From G963662905 sp963662905 (GTDB lineage: Bacteria; Bacteroidota; Bacteroidia; Bacteroidales; WRLA01), in contig CAXXFD010000003.1 of NCBI GenBank assembly GCA_963662905.2, forward strand, positions 1,488,001 to 1,552,000: a stretch of DNA of 64,000 bases, read 5' to 3'. The translations under genes were made by a program, and so were the position numbers. Of the stretch, positions 45,337 through 52,311 are shown piece by piece. Numbering within the stretch: position 1 is the stretch's first letter; each line of letters begins with the position of its first letter. The notes below the pieces were generated by a model. That model did no database searches. It saw nothing but the letters and a program-made list of their open reading frames with translations, and was not told the origin of the DNA.

Positions 45337-46158
45337 ATGTTACGCTTAGCACGCATCGAATTACGCAAGATATTATATTTCAAAGCCTTTTGGGTACTTA
45401 CAGGCATTTATTTCACGGTGGTGATCCTCATCAACTGGGGACTGCCCGAAATCATTGAAGAAATCTCCGAAACCACGCGCTCCAATGAGCTCAAACTGCT
45501 GAAATATTTTGTTTTTAATTTCCCGGATATATGGCAGAACATCACCTGGGCCGGAAGCCTGCGCTTTTTTATTAAAGTCATACTCGGAATGATTATGATC
45601 ATACATGTTTGCCAGGAATATTCCCATAAAACCATCCGGCAAAACATAATTTCCGGCATGTCGCGCGCGGAATTTTTCTGGGGCAAAGTAATGTATGCTG
45701 TGATGCTTACGCTGCTCTCTACTTTCATCCTGATTATTTCCGGAGTCTATCTGGGCCTGATGAATTCCAGCACCACAGGACTTGCGGCAATATTTGGGAA
45801 AATGTCCTTTCTGTTTGGCTACATGCTCGAGATATTCACCTACCTCAGCTTTGCTCTGCTTTTGGGAACTTTCATTAAAAAAACCGGATTCGCCATCAGC
45901 GCGCTTTTCCTGGTATTGATTATCGAGCTGATTGTACAATATAAACTCATTCCCGAAAGCGCCTGGCCTTATCTGCCGGTAAACGCCATGAATGCAATTC
46001 TCACCAGCCCGAATACAAGTCTGGTGGAAATCAGTTCATCCGACATGCCCTTTACTTTACAAACCCATGTCAGCTGGATTCCCGTTTTGGTTGCCATCGG
46101 ATATTGCATTCTGTATCTCGGAGTTGTATATCAATATCTGCAAAAAAAGAACCTTTAA
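45337..46158 (+). CDS. ABC-2 type transporter permease
   Basis: 273 residues with six predicted membrane helices (near 18-38, 75-98, 108-128, 145-170, 180-205, 245-265). The N-terminus MLRLARIELRKILYFKAFW is typical of ABC-2 permeases that begin with a short amphipathic stretch. It partners the ATPase immediately upstream. Function is export of an unknown compound; the two-gene layout argues for a half-transporter homodimer. An extended repeat-rich gap follows. Confidence 0.88.
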   Translation: MLRLARIELRKILYFKAFWVLTGIYFTVVILINWGLPEIIEEISETTRSNELKLLKYFVFNFPDIWQNITWAGSLRFFIKVILGMIMIIHVCQEYSHKTIRQNIISGMSRAEFFWGKVMYAVMLTLLSTFILIISGVYLGLMNSSTTGLAAIFGKMSFLFGYMLEIFTYLSFALLLGTFIKKTGFAISALFLVLIIELIVQYKLIPESAWPYLPVNAMNAILTSPNTSLVEISSSDMPFTLQTHVSWIPVLVAIGYCILYLGVVYQYLQKKNL

Positions 46159-46192
46159 CCTGAATAATTCACAAAATATTCTATTACGCGCC

Positions 46193-46297
46193 CAAAACGC
46201 TGCAATAGAAAGGAATGCTATCTTTTTGGTGCTCAAAATAGCTACGGCTATTCCTGTGCGCCAAAAATCTGCGCTCCCTTTCTCTTATTGCGTTTTG
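46193..46297. repeat. Long imperfect palindrome (REP/MITE-like)
   Basis: Nested inverted repeats: CAAAACGC at 46193-46200 with CGTTTTG at 46291-46297, an adjacent CAATA-GAAAGG/CCTTTCT-TTATTG pair, TTTTTGGTGC (46223-46232) with GCGCCAAAAA (46258-46267), and a perfect central AATAGC-TACG-GCTATT (46237-46252). It would fold into one ~105-base arm. A GAGCTTGTCGAA motif, a common dispersed REP-like core, follows at about 46311-46322. No ORF is supported in 46159-46394. Confidence 0.75.
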
Positions 46298-46394
46298 AGC
46301 CTGATCACTGAGCTTGTCGAATGTGCTCATAACGAAATTTCATGAATTAATCAGGTTAAGCTTTTCCATAGATTAGAATTGGAAAAGTTAAATT

Positions 46395-46433
46395 ACAGCC
46401 CGAAGGATCCCAAAACCTTCAGGCTGTTTTTTT
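46395..46433 (+). terminator. Terminator-like hairpin before the methyltransferase gene
   Basis: ACAGCC-C-GAAGG pairs with CCTTC-A-GGCTGT around a 9-base loop, then seven T (46427-46433). It could end the ABC operon 236 bases upstream. Confidence 0.8.
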
Positions 46434-46445
46434 GTTTAGACACTT

Positions 46446-47048
46446 ATGAAAGAAATGTGGAACAAGCGCTTTGCCGCCGAAGAATATGTATATGGCACCA
46501 AACCCAACGAATGGTTTGCTCAATGCCTCAAGAAAACAGAAATCGGAAAGATTTTTTTACCTGCCGAAGGCGAAGGGCGCAATGCCGTTTTCGCTGCAAA
46601 ACTGGGCCGGGACGTGTTTGCCATGGATTATAGTACCGAAGGCAAAGCCAAAGCCCGGAAGCTGGCTGAAGAGCAAAATGTTTCGATCAAATATCAAATC
46701 GGGGATGTACTGAAAAACGAATGGCCGGAACAATTTGACGCCATAGCTTCTTTTTTCCTGCACCTGCCACCGGCTCAACGAAAAGACCTTCATCAAAAAA
46801 TGCTTGATCACCTCAGGCCCGGTGGACTGATCATTATGGAAGTTTTTGATGTGGATAACCTGCCCATCAGAAAAATGGGGCCACAAAATCCCGATTTACT
46901 TTATACCGAAAAAGAACTTCTGCACGATTTCTCTGCATTGGAAATCCTGTATTGCGAAAAAGCCAAGCGCCATTTAAACGAAGGTGCTTTTCATGATGGA
47001 GAAGGGATTACGATACGGTTTTTGGGAAGGAAAAAAGTTAAAGCCTGA
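46446..47048 (+). CDS. SAM-dependent methyltransferase (TehB/class I type)
   Basis: 200 residues, cytosolic. Class I methyltransferase signatures are PAEGEGRNAVFAAKLG (SAM loop), VFAMDYS (acidic residue after beta-2), YQIGDV and FDAIASFFLHLPP. The C-terminal strand GITIRFLGRKK ends the fold. The start at 46446 gives MKEMWNKRFAAEEYVYG, the family opening; two other Met upstream are not in frame with it. A decayed copy of its last ~120 bases lies at 47868-47988, beyond a repeat array. The substrate is unknown (relatives act on tellurite or thiopurines). Confidence 0.88.
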   Translation: MKEMWNKRFAAEEYVYGTKPNEWFAQCLKKTEIGKIFLPAEGEGRNAVFAAKLGRDVFAMDYSTEGKAKARKLAEEQNVSIKYQIGDVLKNEWPEQFDAIASFFLHLPPAQRKDLHQKMLDHLRPGGLIIMEVFDVDNLPIRKMGPQNPDLLYTEKELLHDFSALEILYCEKAKRHLNEGAFHDGEGITIRFLGRKKVKA

Positions 47049-47127
47049 AGCGGGTTGAATCATCTTTTCTTTTACATTTACTTTTCTTTACGTTTACTGC
47101 AACAAAGCTCAAAACGACAATGAATCC

Positions 47128-47860
47128 TGGCACGCAAAGGCGCGAAGGCGCAAAAAAAAACTTAGCGGCCCTGCGGCTTAGCGAGAAAAAAACACGAACC
47201 AACAAATAATCATTAATCATGGCACGCAAAGACGCAAAGACGCAATAAAAACTCAGCGCCCCTGCGGCTTAGCGAGAAAAAACACAGCAATAAAACTTAG
47301 CGGCTTAGCGACTTAGCGGCTTAGCGAGAAAAAACACGAACCAACAAATAATCATTAATCATGGCAAGCAAAGGCGCAAAGACGCAAAAAAACTTAGCGG
47401 CACTGCGGCTTAGCGGCTTAGCGAGAAAAAAACACGAACCAACAAATAATCATTAATCATGGCACGCAAAGACGCAAAGGCGCAAAAAAACTTAGCGGCA
47501 CTGCGGCTTAGCGGCTTAGCGGCTTAGCGAGAAAAAAACACGAACCAACAAATAATCATTAATCATGGCAAGCAAAGGCGCAAAGACGCAAAAAAACTTA
47601 GCGACTTAGCGGCTCAGCGAGAAAAAAACACGAACCAACAAATAATCATTAATCATGGCACGCAAAGACGCAAAGACGCAAAGGCGCAAAAAAACTTAGC
47701 GGCACTGCGGCTTAGCGGCTTAGCGAGAAAAAAACACTAACCAACAAATAATCATTAATCATGGCACGCAAAGACGCAAAGGCGCAAAAAAACTTAGCGG
47801 CACTGCGGCTTAGCGGCTCAGCGAGAAAAAAACACAAACCTCCAAACAATCATCAATCAT
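47128..47860. repeat. Seven-unit tandem repeat array
   Basis: Units begin with TGGCACGC or TGGCAAGC at 47128, 47220, 47362, 47460, 47566, 47656 and 47762, so spacings are 92, 142, 98, 106, 90 and 106. Each unit has 'cgcaaag' repeats, then a poly-A stretch, 'cttagcggct' repeats in varying number (one to three), 'gcgagaaaaaa' and 'cgaaccaacaaataatcattaat'. The 'cgcaaag' and 'cttagcg' parts are imperfectly complementary, so each unit can fold. Apparent short reading frames here (such as 47038-47229 on the minus strand) reflect the repeats, not genes. Nearly identical units suggest recent amplification. Confidence 0.92.
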
Positions 47861-47867
47861 AGCGCGC

Positions 47868-47988
47868 AAAAAGAGCTTTCTGAACACCACATATAAATGG
47901 GAATCTACCCTCGAGAAAAAGCCAAACGCCAATTATAAGAAGGTGCTTTTCATAATGGCGAAGGGATTACGGTACGGTTTTGGGAAGG
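47868..47988 (+). pseudogene. Decayed copy of the methyltransferase gene 3' end
   Basis: Bases 47868-47988 align along their length with 46909-47030 of the methyltransferase gene, best over 47915-47988 against 46956-47030. Shared stretches include GAAGGTGCTTTTCAT and GAAGGGATTACG. The copy has an in-frame TAA and a one-base deletion in the TTTTT run, so it is not functional. The array between the copies makes this look like a duplication or excision scar. Confidence 0.82.
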
Positions 47989-47995
47989 GAGATAT

Positions 47996-50635
47996 TCAAA
48001 AATTAAATTTTATATAAAACATTATTTGTCTTGGCCTGATAAAAAGCTCAGATTCCCTTACACTTGTTTGATTAATATGGTAACTGATATAGGAAGAACC
48101 ATTTAAAATATTGATACATTTAAGTTCTATATCAATATTCCGGGTGACAAAGCTATATTGGTAAGTCATATCCATAAAAAACCGATCTTCCGTACCTTGC
48201 CTGTAGTAATCAGTAATAAAATTCAGTGTTTGATGGTCATTAATAAAAGCAATCAAACCAATCCTCTGTTGATACACATTCTTTTTCTCTTCCTGTCCGC
48301 TTCCACTACTCATCTCCATGAAACGAGCATCCAGCTCATATTCACAATTGAGCCAACGCAATATATCCAGCCTTAATTCCGGTTTAAGATTAAAAAGGAG
48401 GTTTTCCGTTTCCATCAATTGTCCGTTGAGGTAAGTCATGCCACTACTATAACTTACTCCTCCGCCAATGGCCAGGCTCATTTTTAGCTGCTGAAGATAT
48501 TTACTTGATCTACCCGAAAGGCTGTGGACATGAGTTGTGTTGGGAAATGAAGATGCCTTATGGAGCATACGACCGTCCGCATCTATTTCAGCCTGATAAA
48601 GATAGGCTGAATTCTTTCTCACAAAGGCGTAGGTCAGGTGATTAAAGAAGGAAATCATGGTATTCCGATATTCAATACGGCAACCAGCCATTAATGATTT
48701 CTGAAGATCCAAAGGAACATCCCTATTTATTAATCGGTTATATGAGGTCATGATAAAACCCGGATACACTTTGTCAATATCTGAATAAACCTGTCTATAG
48801 GAGAAATTTGCCCGTATTTTCCAAAAATGACTTACTTTATATTGTACATAAGCATAGGGATCAAATTTTAAAGACTGTATTTTCTCTTCCTCATTTTCAT
48901 GGCTTATTTGTTTTATAAAATATTGATTCAAGGGCAGCCCCAGTTTAAATTCGAGCTTTCTTGATTTGTATTCCAGGGATGCGGACGCAAAAAACTTGAG
49001 CTGATGCCCATTCTGATCATTCCTGAAATCTGTCCCGGCATCTTGCCAGCTGCCATCTGAAAGCTGTTTCAGCAAATCTGTCTTCAAAGCAAGTTGATGC
49101 CAGCTAAAGCCCAATTCGGGCTTTAAAAAAAACAGGCCTTTTTTCAGTTTCAGGCTTAAGGAGTTTTGCGTAAAAATCTGATCCAGATTATAATTTTGGC
49201 AGCTTTCCGGATAGGGTAAGCTGTCATTGAGTAGTTCATTGAAGCAACCCGGACTAATCTTTAAATCTTGATCCGTTTTGCCATAAAAAAAGTAAGATTT
49301 GACATCCAACATTTTTTCCCCAAGCGAGAAAATACCCTGTAATTCATTTTCCAGGAAAATCATGGGCAATTCGAGTTTTTGTGACGTAAGAGACCCATTC
49401 TGACTGAGATTCCCTTTTTTATTGTCCCAACGTGTTTCAAATGTGGTTTTGTTTTTAAAATAGCCACTTTCAACATTGCGTGTCAGGGTAAATTCTCCAA
49501 GAAGCCGCCTGTATGCTGATTGGTTTTTTGTTTCCTCTTGATAATTAATGGTATCTACCGGGCTGTATATACTGTGACGCACAACAGAATGCGCTTCCTG
49601 CCAGTCGTTAAGATAATAAATATTGGAACGCAACTGCAAGTCGTTTCCAAATTTTGTTAAAACATTTGCATTAAGTAGATTTGCATTATTGTGAAGCCAC
49701 TTTTCCTGAGGGATATCTGCTCTGGCAGTTCCGCTTATAGCCAGTGCATACCCGTTGGATTTCAATATACGCCCTTCGTTTGATGCATTTTCCATATCAA
49801 GCTTGTTAAGCTGTGAAGCCAGGTCATTGCCTACATTATTGCTTTGAAAGGAAACAACAGACTGAAGCTTACGACTGAATATCATAGGCACAATTTTCGC
49901 ATCATAAAGAAAAGGGGTCACACCTGCACCCAGCTTAGCATTTCCAGTGACAGTAACATCTTTTTTTAGCTTAATATTTACCGAAGCATAAGGGGTGACA
50001 CTCCTTTTTTGCAAAACCTTTTTGGACTGATGATTCTCCAAAATCTCCACAGTGCTCACGGAGCGGTAAGGCAGGTTTTTACTTACCATAGAATAGCGCC
50101 CGCCCATCAGGTCAAGCCCTTCTACGTAAAACTTCTCCAAAGGAAGCCCCTGATAGATAATTTGCCCACTTTCCTTTATTTCAATTCCGGGCATACGCCG
50201 TAGAACATCTTCAATGCTCCGGTCTTGCTGCCGGGCAAAAGCGTTTACCAGATAACTAATAGTATCGCCATAGCGTGCAATGGGTGTGGCTTTCACTTCA
50301 AAAGCCTCCAATTGTTTAACGTCCTCATCAAGACTGATTGCCAGATTTTCTGTATGGCCGCTAATTTTCAACCGGACCGATTTATAATTTATAGCACTGA
50401 ATTCTATACTTAAACTATCGTACCGATTTTCGAACAGAATTTTGAAAGAACCATTTTTATCGGTGATAGCAAAGGCTATTAAGGCCGGACTGTCGGGCAT
50501 AAAAGCCATGACATTGATTCCTTCCAGTTGTTTCCCGCTTTGATCCAGCACTGTACCCTGAACCTGTGATTGTGCCATAGCACAAACACCCATTAAACTA
50601 AAAAAAATCAGAGCAACTGTACGCTGAAAAAACAT
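47996..50635 (-). CDS. TonB-dependent receptor-like outer-membrane protein
   Basis: 879 residues. Signal peptide (MFFQRTVALIFFSLMGVCAMAQ), then a carboxypeptidase-like beta-sandwich (about 24-108, VQGTVLDQSGKQLEGINVMAF), a plug-like segment (about 125-225, SIEDVLRRMPGIEIKESGQIIYQGLPLEKFYVEGLDLMGG) and a large beta-barrel ending IKFNF. No TonB box is evident at the mature N-terminus, but in this class the carboxypeptidase domain replaces it. It lies 8 bases after the GLPGLI gene. With the small secreted peptide gene just upstream, it is the probable outer-membrane partner of that system. Confidence 0.88.
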   Translation of the reverse strand: MFFQRTVALIFFSLMGVCAMAQSQVQGTVLDQSGKQLEGINVMAFMPDSPALIAFAITDKNGSFKILFENRYDSLSIEFSAINYKSVRLKISGHTENLAISLDEDVKQLEAFEVKATPIARYGDTISYLVNAFARQQDRSIEDVLRRMPGIEIKESGQIIYQGLPLEKFYVEGLDLMGGRYSMVSKNLPYRSVSTVEILENHQSKKVLQKRSVTPYASVNIKLKKDVTVTGNAKLGAGVTPFLYDAKIVPMIFSRKLQSVVSFQSNNVGNDLASQLNKLDMENASNEGRILKSNGYALAISGTARADIPQEKWLHNNANLLNANVLTKFGNDLQLRSNIYYLNDWQEAHSVVRHSIYSPVDTINYQEETKNQSAYRRLLGEFTLTRNVESGYFKNKTTFETRWDNKKGNLSQNGSLTSQKLELPMIFLENELQGIFSLGEKMLDVKSYFFYGKTDQDLKISPGCFNELLNDSLPYPESCQNYNLDQIFTQNSLSLKLKKGLFFLKPELGFSWHQLALKTDLLKQLSDGSWQDAGTDFRNDQNGHQLKFFASASLEYKSRKLEFKLGLPLNQYFIKQISHENEEEKIQSLKFDPYAYVQYKVSHFWKIRANFSYRQVYSDIDKVYPGFIMTSYNRLINRDVPLDLQKSLMAGCRIEYRNTMISFFNHLTYAFVRKNSAYLYQAEIDADGRMLHKASSFPNTTHVHSLSGRSSKYLQQLKMSLAIGGGVSYSSGMTYLNGQLMETENLLFNLKPELRLDILRWLNCEYELDARFMEMSSGSGQEEKKNVYQQRIGLIAFINDHQTLNFITDYYRQGTEDRFFMDMTYQYSFVTRNIDIELKCINILNGSSYISYHINQTSVRESELFIRPRQIMFYIKFNF

Positions 50636-50643
50636 AGATTATC

Positions 50644-51456
50644 CTATTGTAATTCTAATGGATTGTTACGCCTCCTCATATTTTTTGCAGCCGCTTGCTG
50701 TCCTTTTGCCCCAATGCCAGCTTCTTTAGCCCTGTTGATAATATCCTGGCGGGTATATTCCATAGCTTTTAAATAGGACTTACGGTTGGTCTCCAGATAA
50801 TCCTTCTCAACAAAAACAATGGGCAATATCCTGTCGGGACGATACATTACCTGATAATCAAACGAATAATGCCCTTGTGTATCCCTAATCTTAAGGATCA
50901 GACCTGGCAGGCCGCTGAATTTATATGGGCCATCGCTAAAAGGGATTTCTTTTGCAAACCAGGCTTCCCAATTGCGTCCGCCATAGGAGCAAACGGCTTT
51001 TTGAACGGCATATCCTGAAACTGAATCCGTTTCATTACAAAGCTTCCAATCCATAGCCGGTAATTTCTCCTCATATTTATAGGCATCCAAGAAATGGTCA
51101 AGACAAGTTATTCTCCATTCAGGATAATTCTTGTAAAACTTAAAATTAAACCTGGGAACCGGTTTATTTGGCTGCATCATAAATTCCTGAAACTCATTAA
51201 AAGACCGCATTTTACTAACAATTGTGTCAAATCGATAAGCTTCCCTGCTAAGGAAATAACTCATATTCTCCCCAATAAATAACAGCATCTCTTTCTCAGA
51301 AAGTGTTCCACTGTCCGTTGAATCAGGTTGATACGTCATAATATACTGAACCAAAACTTTTGTGGTATCCAGCTTTTGTTCAGGATAATTAAAATGCTGA
51401 GCATTTGATTTAACAAAAAATAAAAAGACAAAGAAAACAGGTAAATACTTCTTCAT
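50644..51456 (-). CDS. GLPGLI-family secreted protein
   Basis: 270 residues. Signal peptide MKKYLPVFFVFLFFVKSNAQ. The defining motif SGLPGLILKIRDTQGHYSFDY sits at about 185-205, preceded by the WEAWFAKEIPFSDGPYKF segment found in the GLPGLI (TIGR01200) family. Function is unproven; these proteins are usually encoded beside TonB-dependent receptors in Bacteroidota. The C-terminus is basic (MRRRNNPLELQ). It is co-directional with the receptor, 8 bases downstream, and with the small peptide gene, 69 bases upstream across a hairpin. Confidence 0.9.
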   Translation of the reverse strand: MKKYLPVFFVFLFFVKSNAQHFNYPEQKLDTTKVLVQYIMTYQPDSTDSGTLSEKEMLLFIGENMSYFLSREAYRFDTIVSKMRSFNEFQEFMMQPNKPVPRFNFKFYKNYPEWRITCLDHFLDAYKYEEKLPAMDWKLCNETDSVSGYAVQKAVCSYGGRNWEAWFAKEIPFSDGPYKFSGLPGLILKIRDTQGHYSFDYQVMYRPDRILPIVFVEKDYLETNRKSYLKAMEYTRQDIINRAKEAGIGAKGQQAAAKNMRRRNNPLELQ

Positions 51457-51476
51457 ATCAAACTAAATTAAAGGTA

Positions 51477-51509
51477 TGCACACCTTGATTAAATAAACCA
51501 AGATGTGCA
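51477..51509 (-). promoter_or_regulatory. Hairpin between small peptide gene and GLPGLI gene
   Basis: On the minus-strand transcript TGCACATCTTG (51509-51499) pairs with CAAGGTGTGCA (51487-51477), with one G-U wobble, around an 11-base loop. There is no T tract. It could stop some transcripts or protect the upstream mRNA, so the peptide would be made in excess. Confidence 0.7.
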
Positions 51510-51525
51510 CAATTATCAAATTGTT

Positions 51526-51726
51526 TTAATCAGGACAAGCACCACATAATATATAGTACCAATTGGTGGCATCTGCAACATCACATACCAATACCGTGTA
51601 CTGAGATCCATTTGGACAATTTACAATGTAATAACTACATGGGTCTTGTTCCTCTGATAAAAGTTGTTTAGGCAAAAAAACACTTACTAAGGCCATAAAC
51701 ACTATAGATAATAATAACTTTTTCAT
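51526..51726 (-). CDS. Small secreted cysteine-rich peptide
   Basis: 66 residues from the ATG at 51726. Signal peptide ~1-24 (MKKLLLSIVFMALVSVFLPK). The frame is open further upstream to 51801, but those residues (MMIKRHFLLSKRIVSLII...) show no signal that would be lost, and the signal peptide start is clear. The mature ~40 residues contain five Cys (30, 37, 48, 61, 64) and Tyr/Trp pairs (SYYIVN, NWYYILCGACPD). This is not the NVEALA bacteriocin-precursor type or any family I know. It heads the peptide-GLPGLI-receptor cassette, so it may be a ligand, bacteriocin-like product or lipocalin-like cargo. Confidence 0.65.
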   Translation of the reverse strand: MKKLLLSIVFMALVSVFLPKQLLSEEQDPCSYYIVNCPNGSQYTVLVCDVADATNWYYILCGACPD

Positions 51727-51826
51727 AATCAATTTATTAAAACATACTATAATTAAACTAACTATACGCTTTGAAAGCAAAAAATGTCGTTTAATCATCA
51801 AAACGTATTTTGCTTTAAAACCACTG

Positions 51827-51865
51827 AATTATGCTCCTCTAATTATCAATCAGAGGAGCATAATT
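51827..51865. promoter_or_regulatory. Perfect 14-bp hairpin in the peptide gene leader
   Basis: AATTATGCTCCTCT (51827-51840) and its exact inverse (51852-51865) around an 11-base loop. It lies 100 bases before the peptide start codon on the minus strand, with no following T run. It could be an attenuator, RNA-binding site or operator. Confidence 0.8.
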
Positions 51866-51955
51866 AAATGAACTTATTGAAACCCAACAGAAACAGACTA
51901 CACGCACAGATAAAAATTCTTTTCACAAACCTGAAATCAGACTTCAACCTAAAAT

Positions 51956-51973
51956 TGTGTGTGTGTGTGTGTG
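51956..51973. repeat. (TG)9 dinucleotide microsatellite
   Basis: Nine perfect TG units. Such tracts slip during replication and can alter promoter or leader spacing. Confidence 0.9.
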
Positions 51974-52034
51974 CTAATAAACATCTTTCTAATTAACAAT
52001 ATAAACTAAGACTTATCCTTACGTTGTATTGTTG

Positions 52035-52042
52035 CAAATATA
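52035..52042 (-). promoter_or_regulatory. Candidate -7 element of the peptide cassette
   Basis: TATATTTG on the minus strand, 309 bases before the peptide ATG. No good -33 TTG is present. Confidence 0.35.
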
Positions 52043-52311
52043 TATAAAATTTTAAATCATAAAAGAAATTCATAGAAATTTTTGATTCCCCCCCAATTTT
52101 CTCAATATTTATTTTCAATGCTTGAGCAAGTGTAAATATGCTCATAATCAGAGATATGAATACTGACAATGCCCACTATCACATATTTAAATTATTGTTG
52201 TGATGTGTTAAAGCAAATAATTATTGTCAACAAATTATATATCAACAAATTAACATCATTCTTTGATTTTTTGATTTGATTTGACACATAGCTTGTTTTC
52301 GTAAAGCGTGC

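Larger units (their letters stand above)
51727..52311. other. Long leader/intergenic region of the peptide cassette
   Basis: 585 bases with no supported gene. On the minus strand it holds a TATATTTG -7 element (52035-52042), a (CA)9 tract (51956-51973) and a perfect 14-bp hairpin (51827-51865). A transcript starting near 52030 would have a ~300-base leader holding both. AT-rich short repeats are common between 52050 and 52280. A TTTTTTGATTTGATTTGACAC tract occurs near 52260. Confidence 0.6.

Noticed and set aside
46379..46633. Short open frame overlapping the methyltransferase start in another phase
   Set aside because: It covers the terminator-like hairpin at 46395-46433 and the methyltransferase start; no family resemblance.
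47038..47229. Open frame on the minus strand across the first repeat units, as a small protein
   Set aside because: It is made of repeat-unit sequence, recurs in similar form across unrelated genomes as a spurious translation, and lacks a promoter, signal peptide or recognisable domain.
47128..47860. Repeat array as a CRISPR locus
   Set aside because: Units are 90-142 bases with internal repetition and no constant repeat/unique spacer alternation; no cas genes are in the window.
51727..52311. A small RNA gene or second peptide gene in the leader
   Set aside because: No terminator with a T tract and no convincing start or signal peptide could be found; only hairpin and CA tract are supported.
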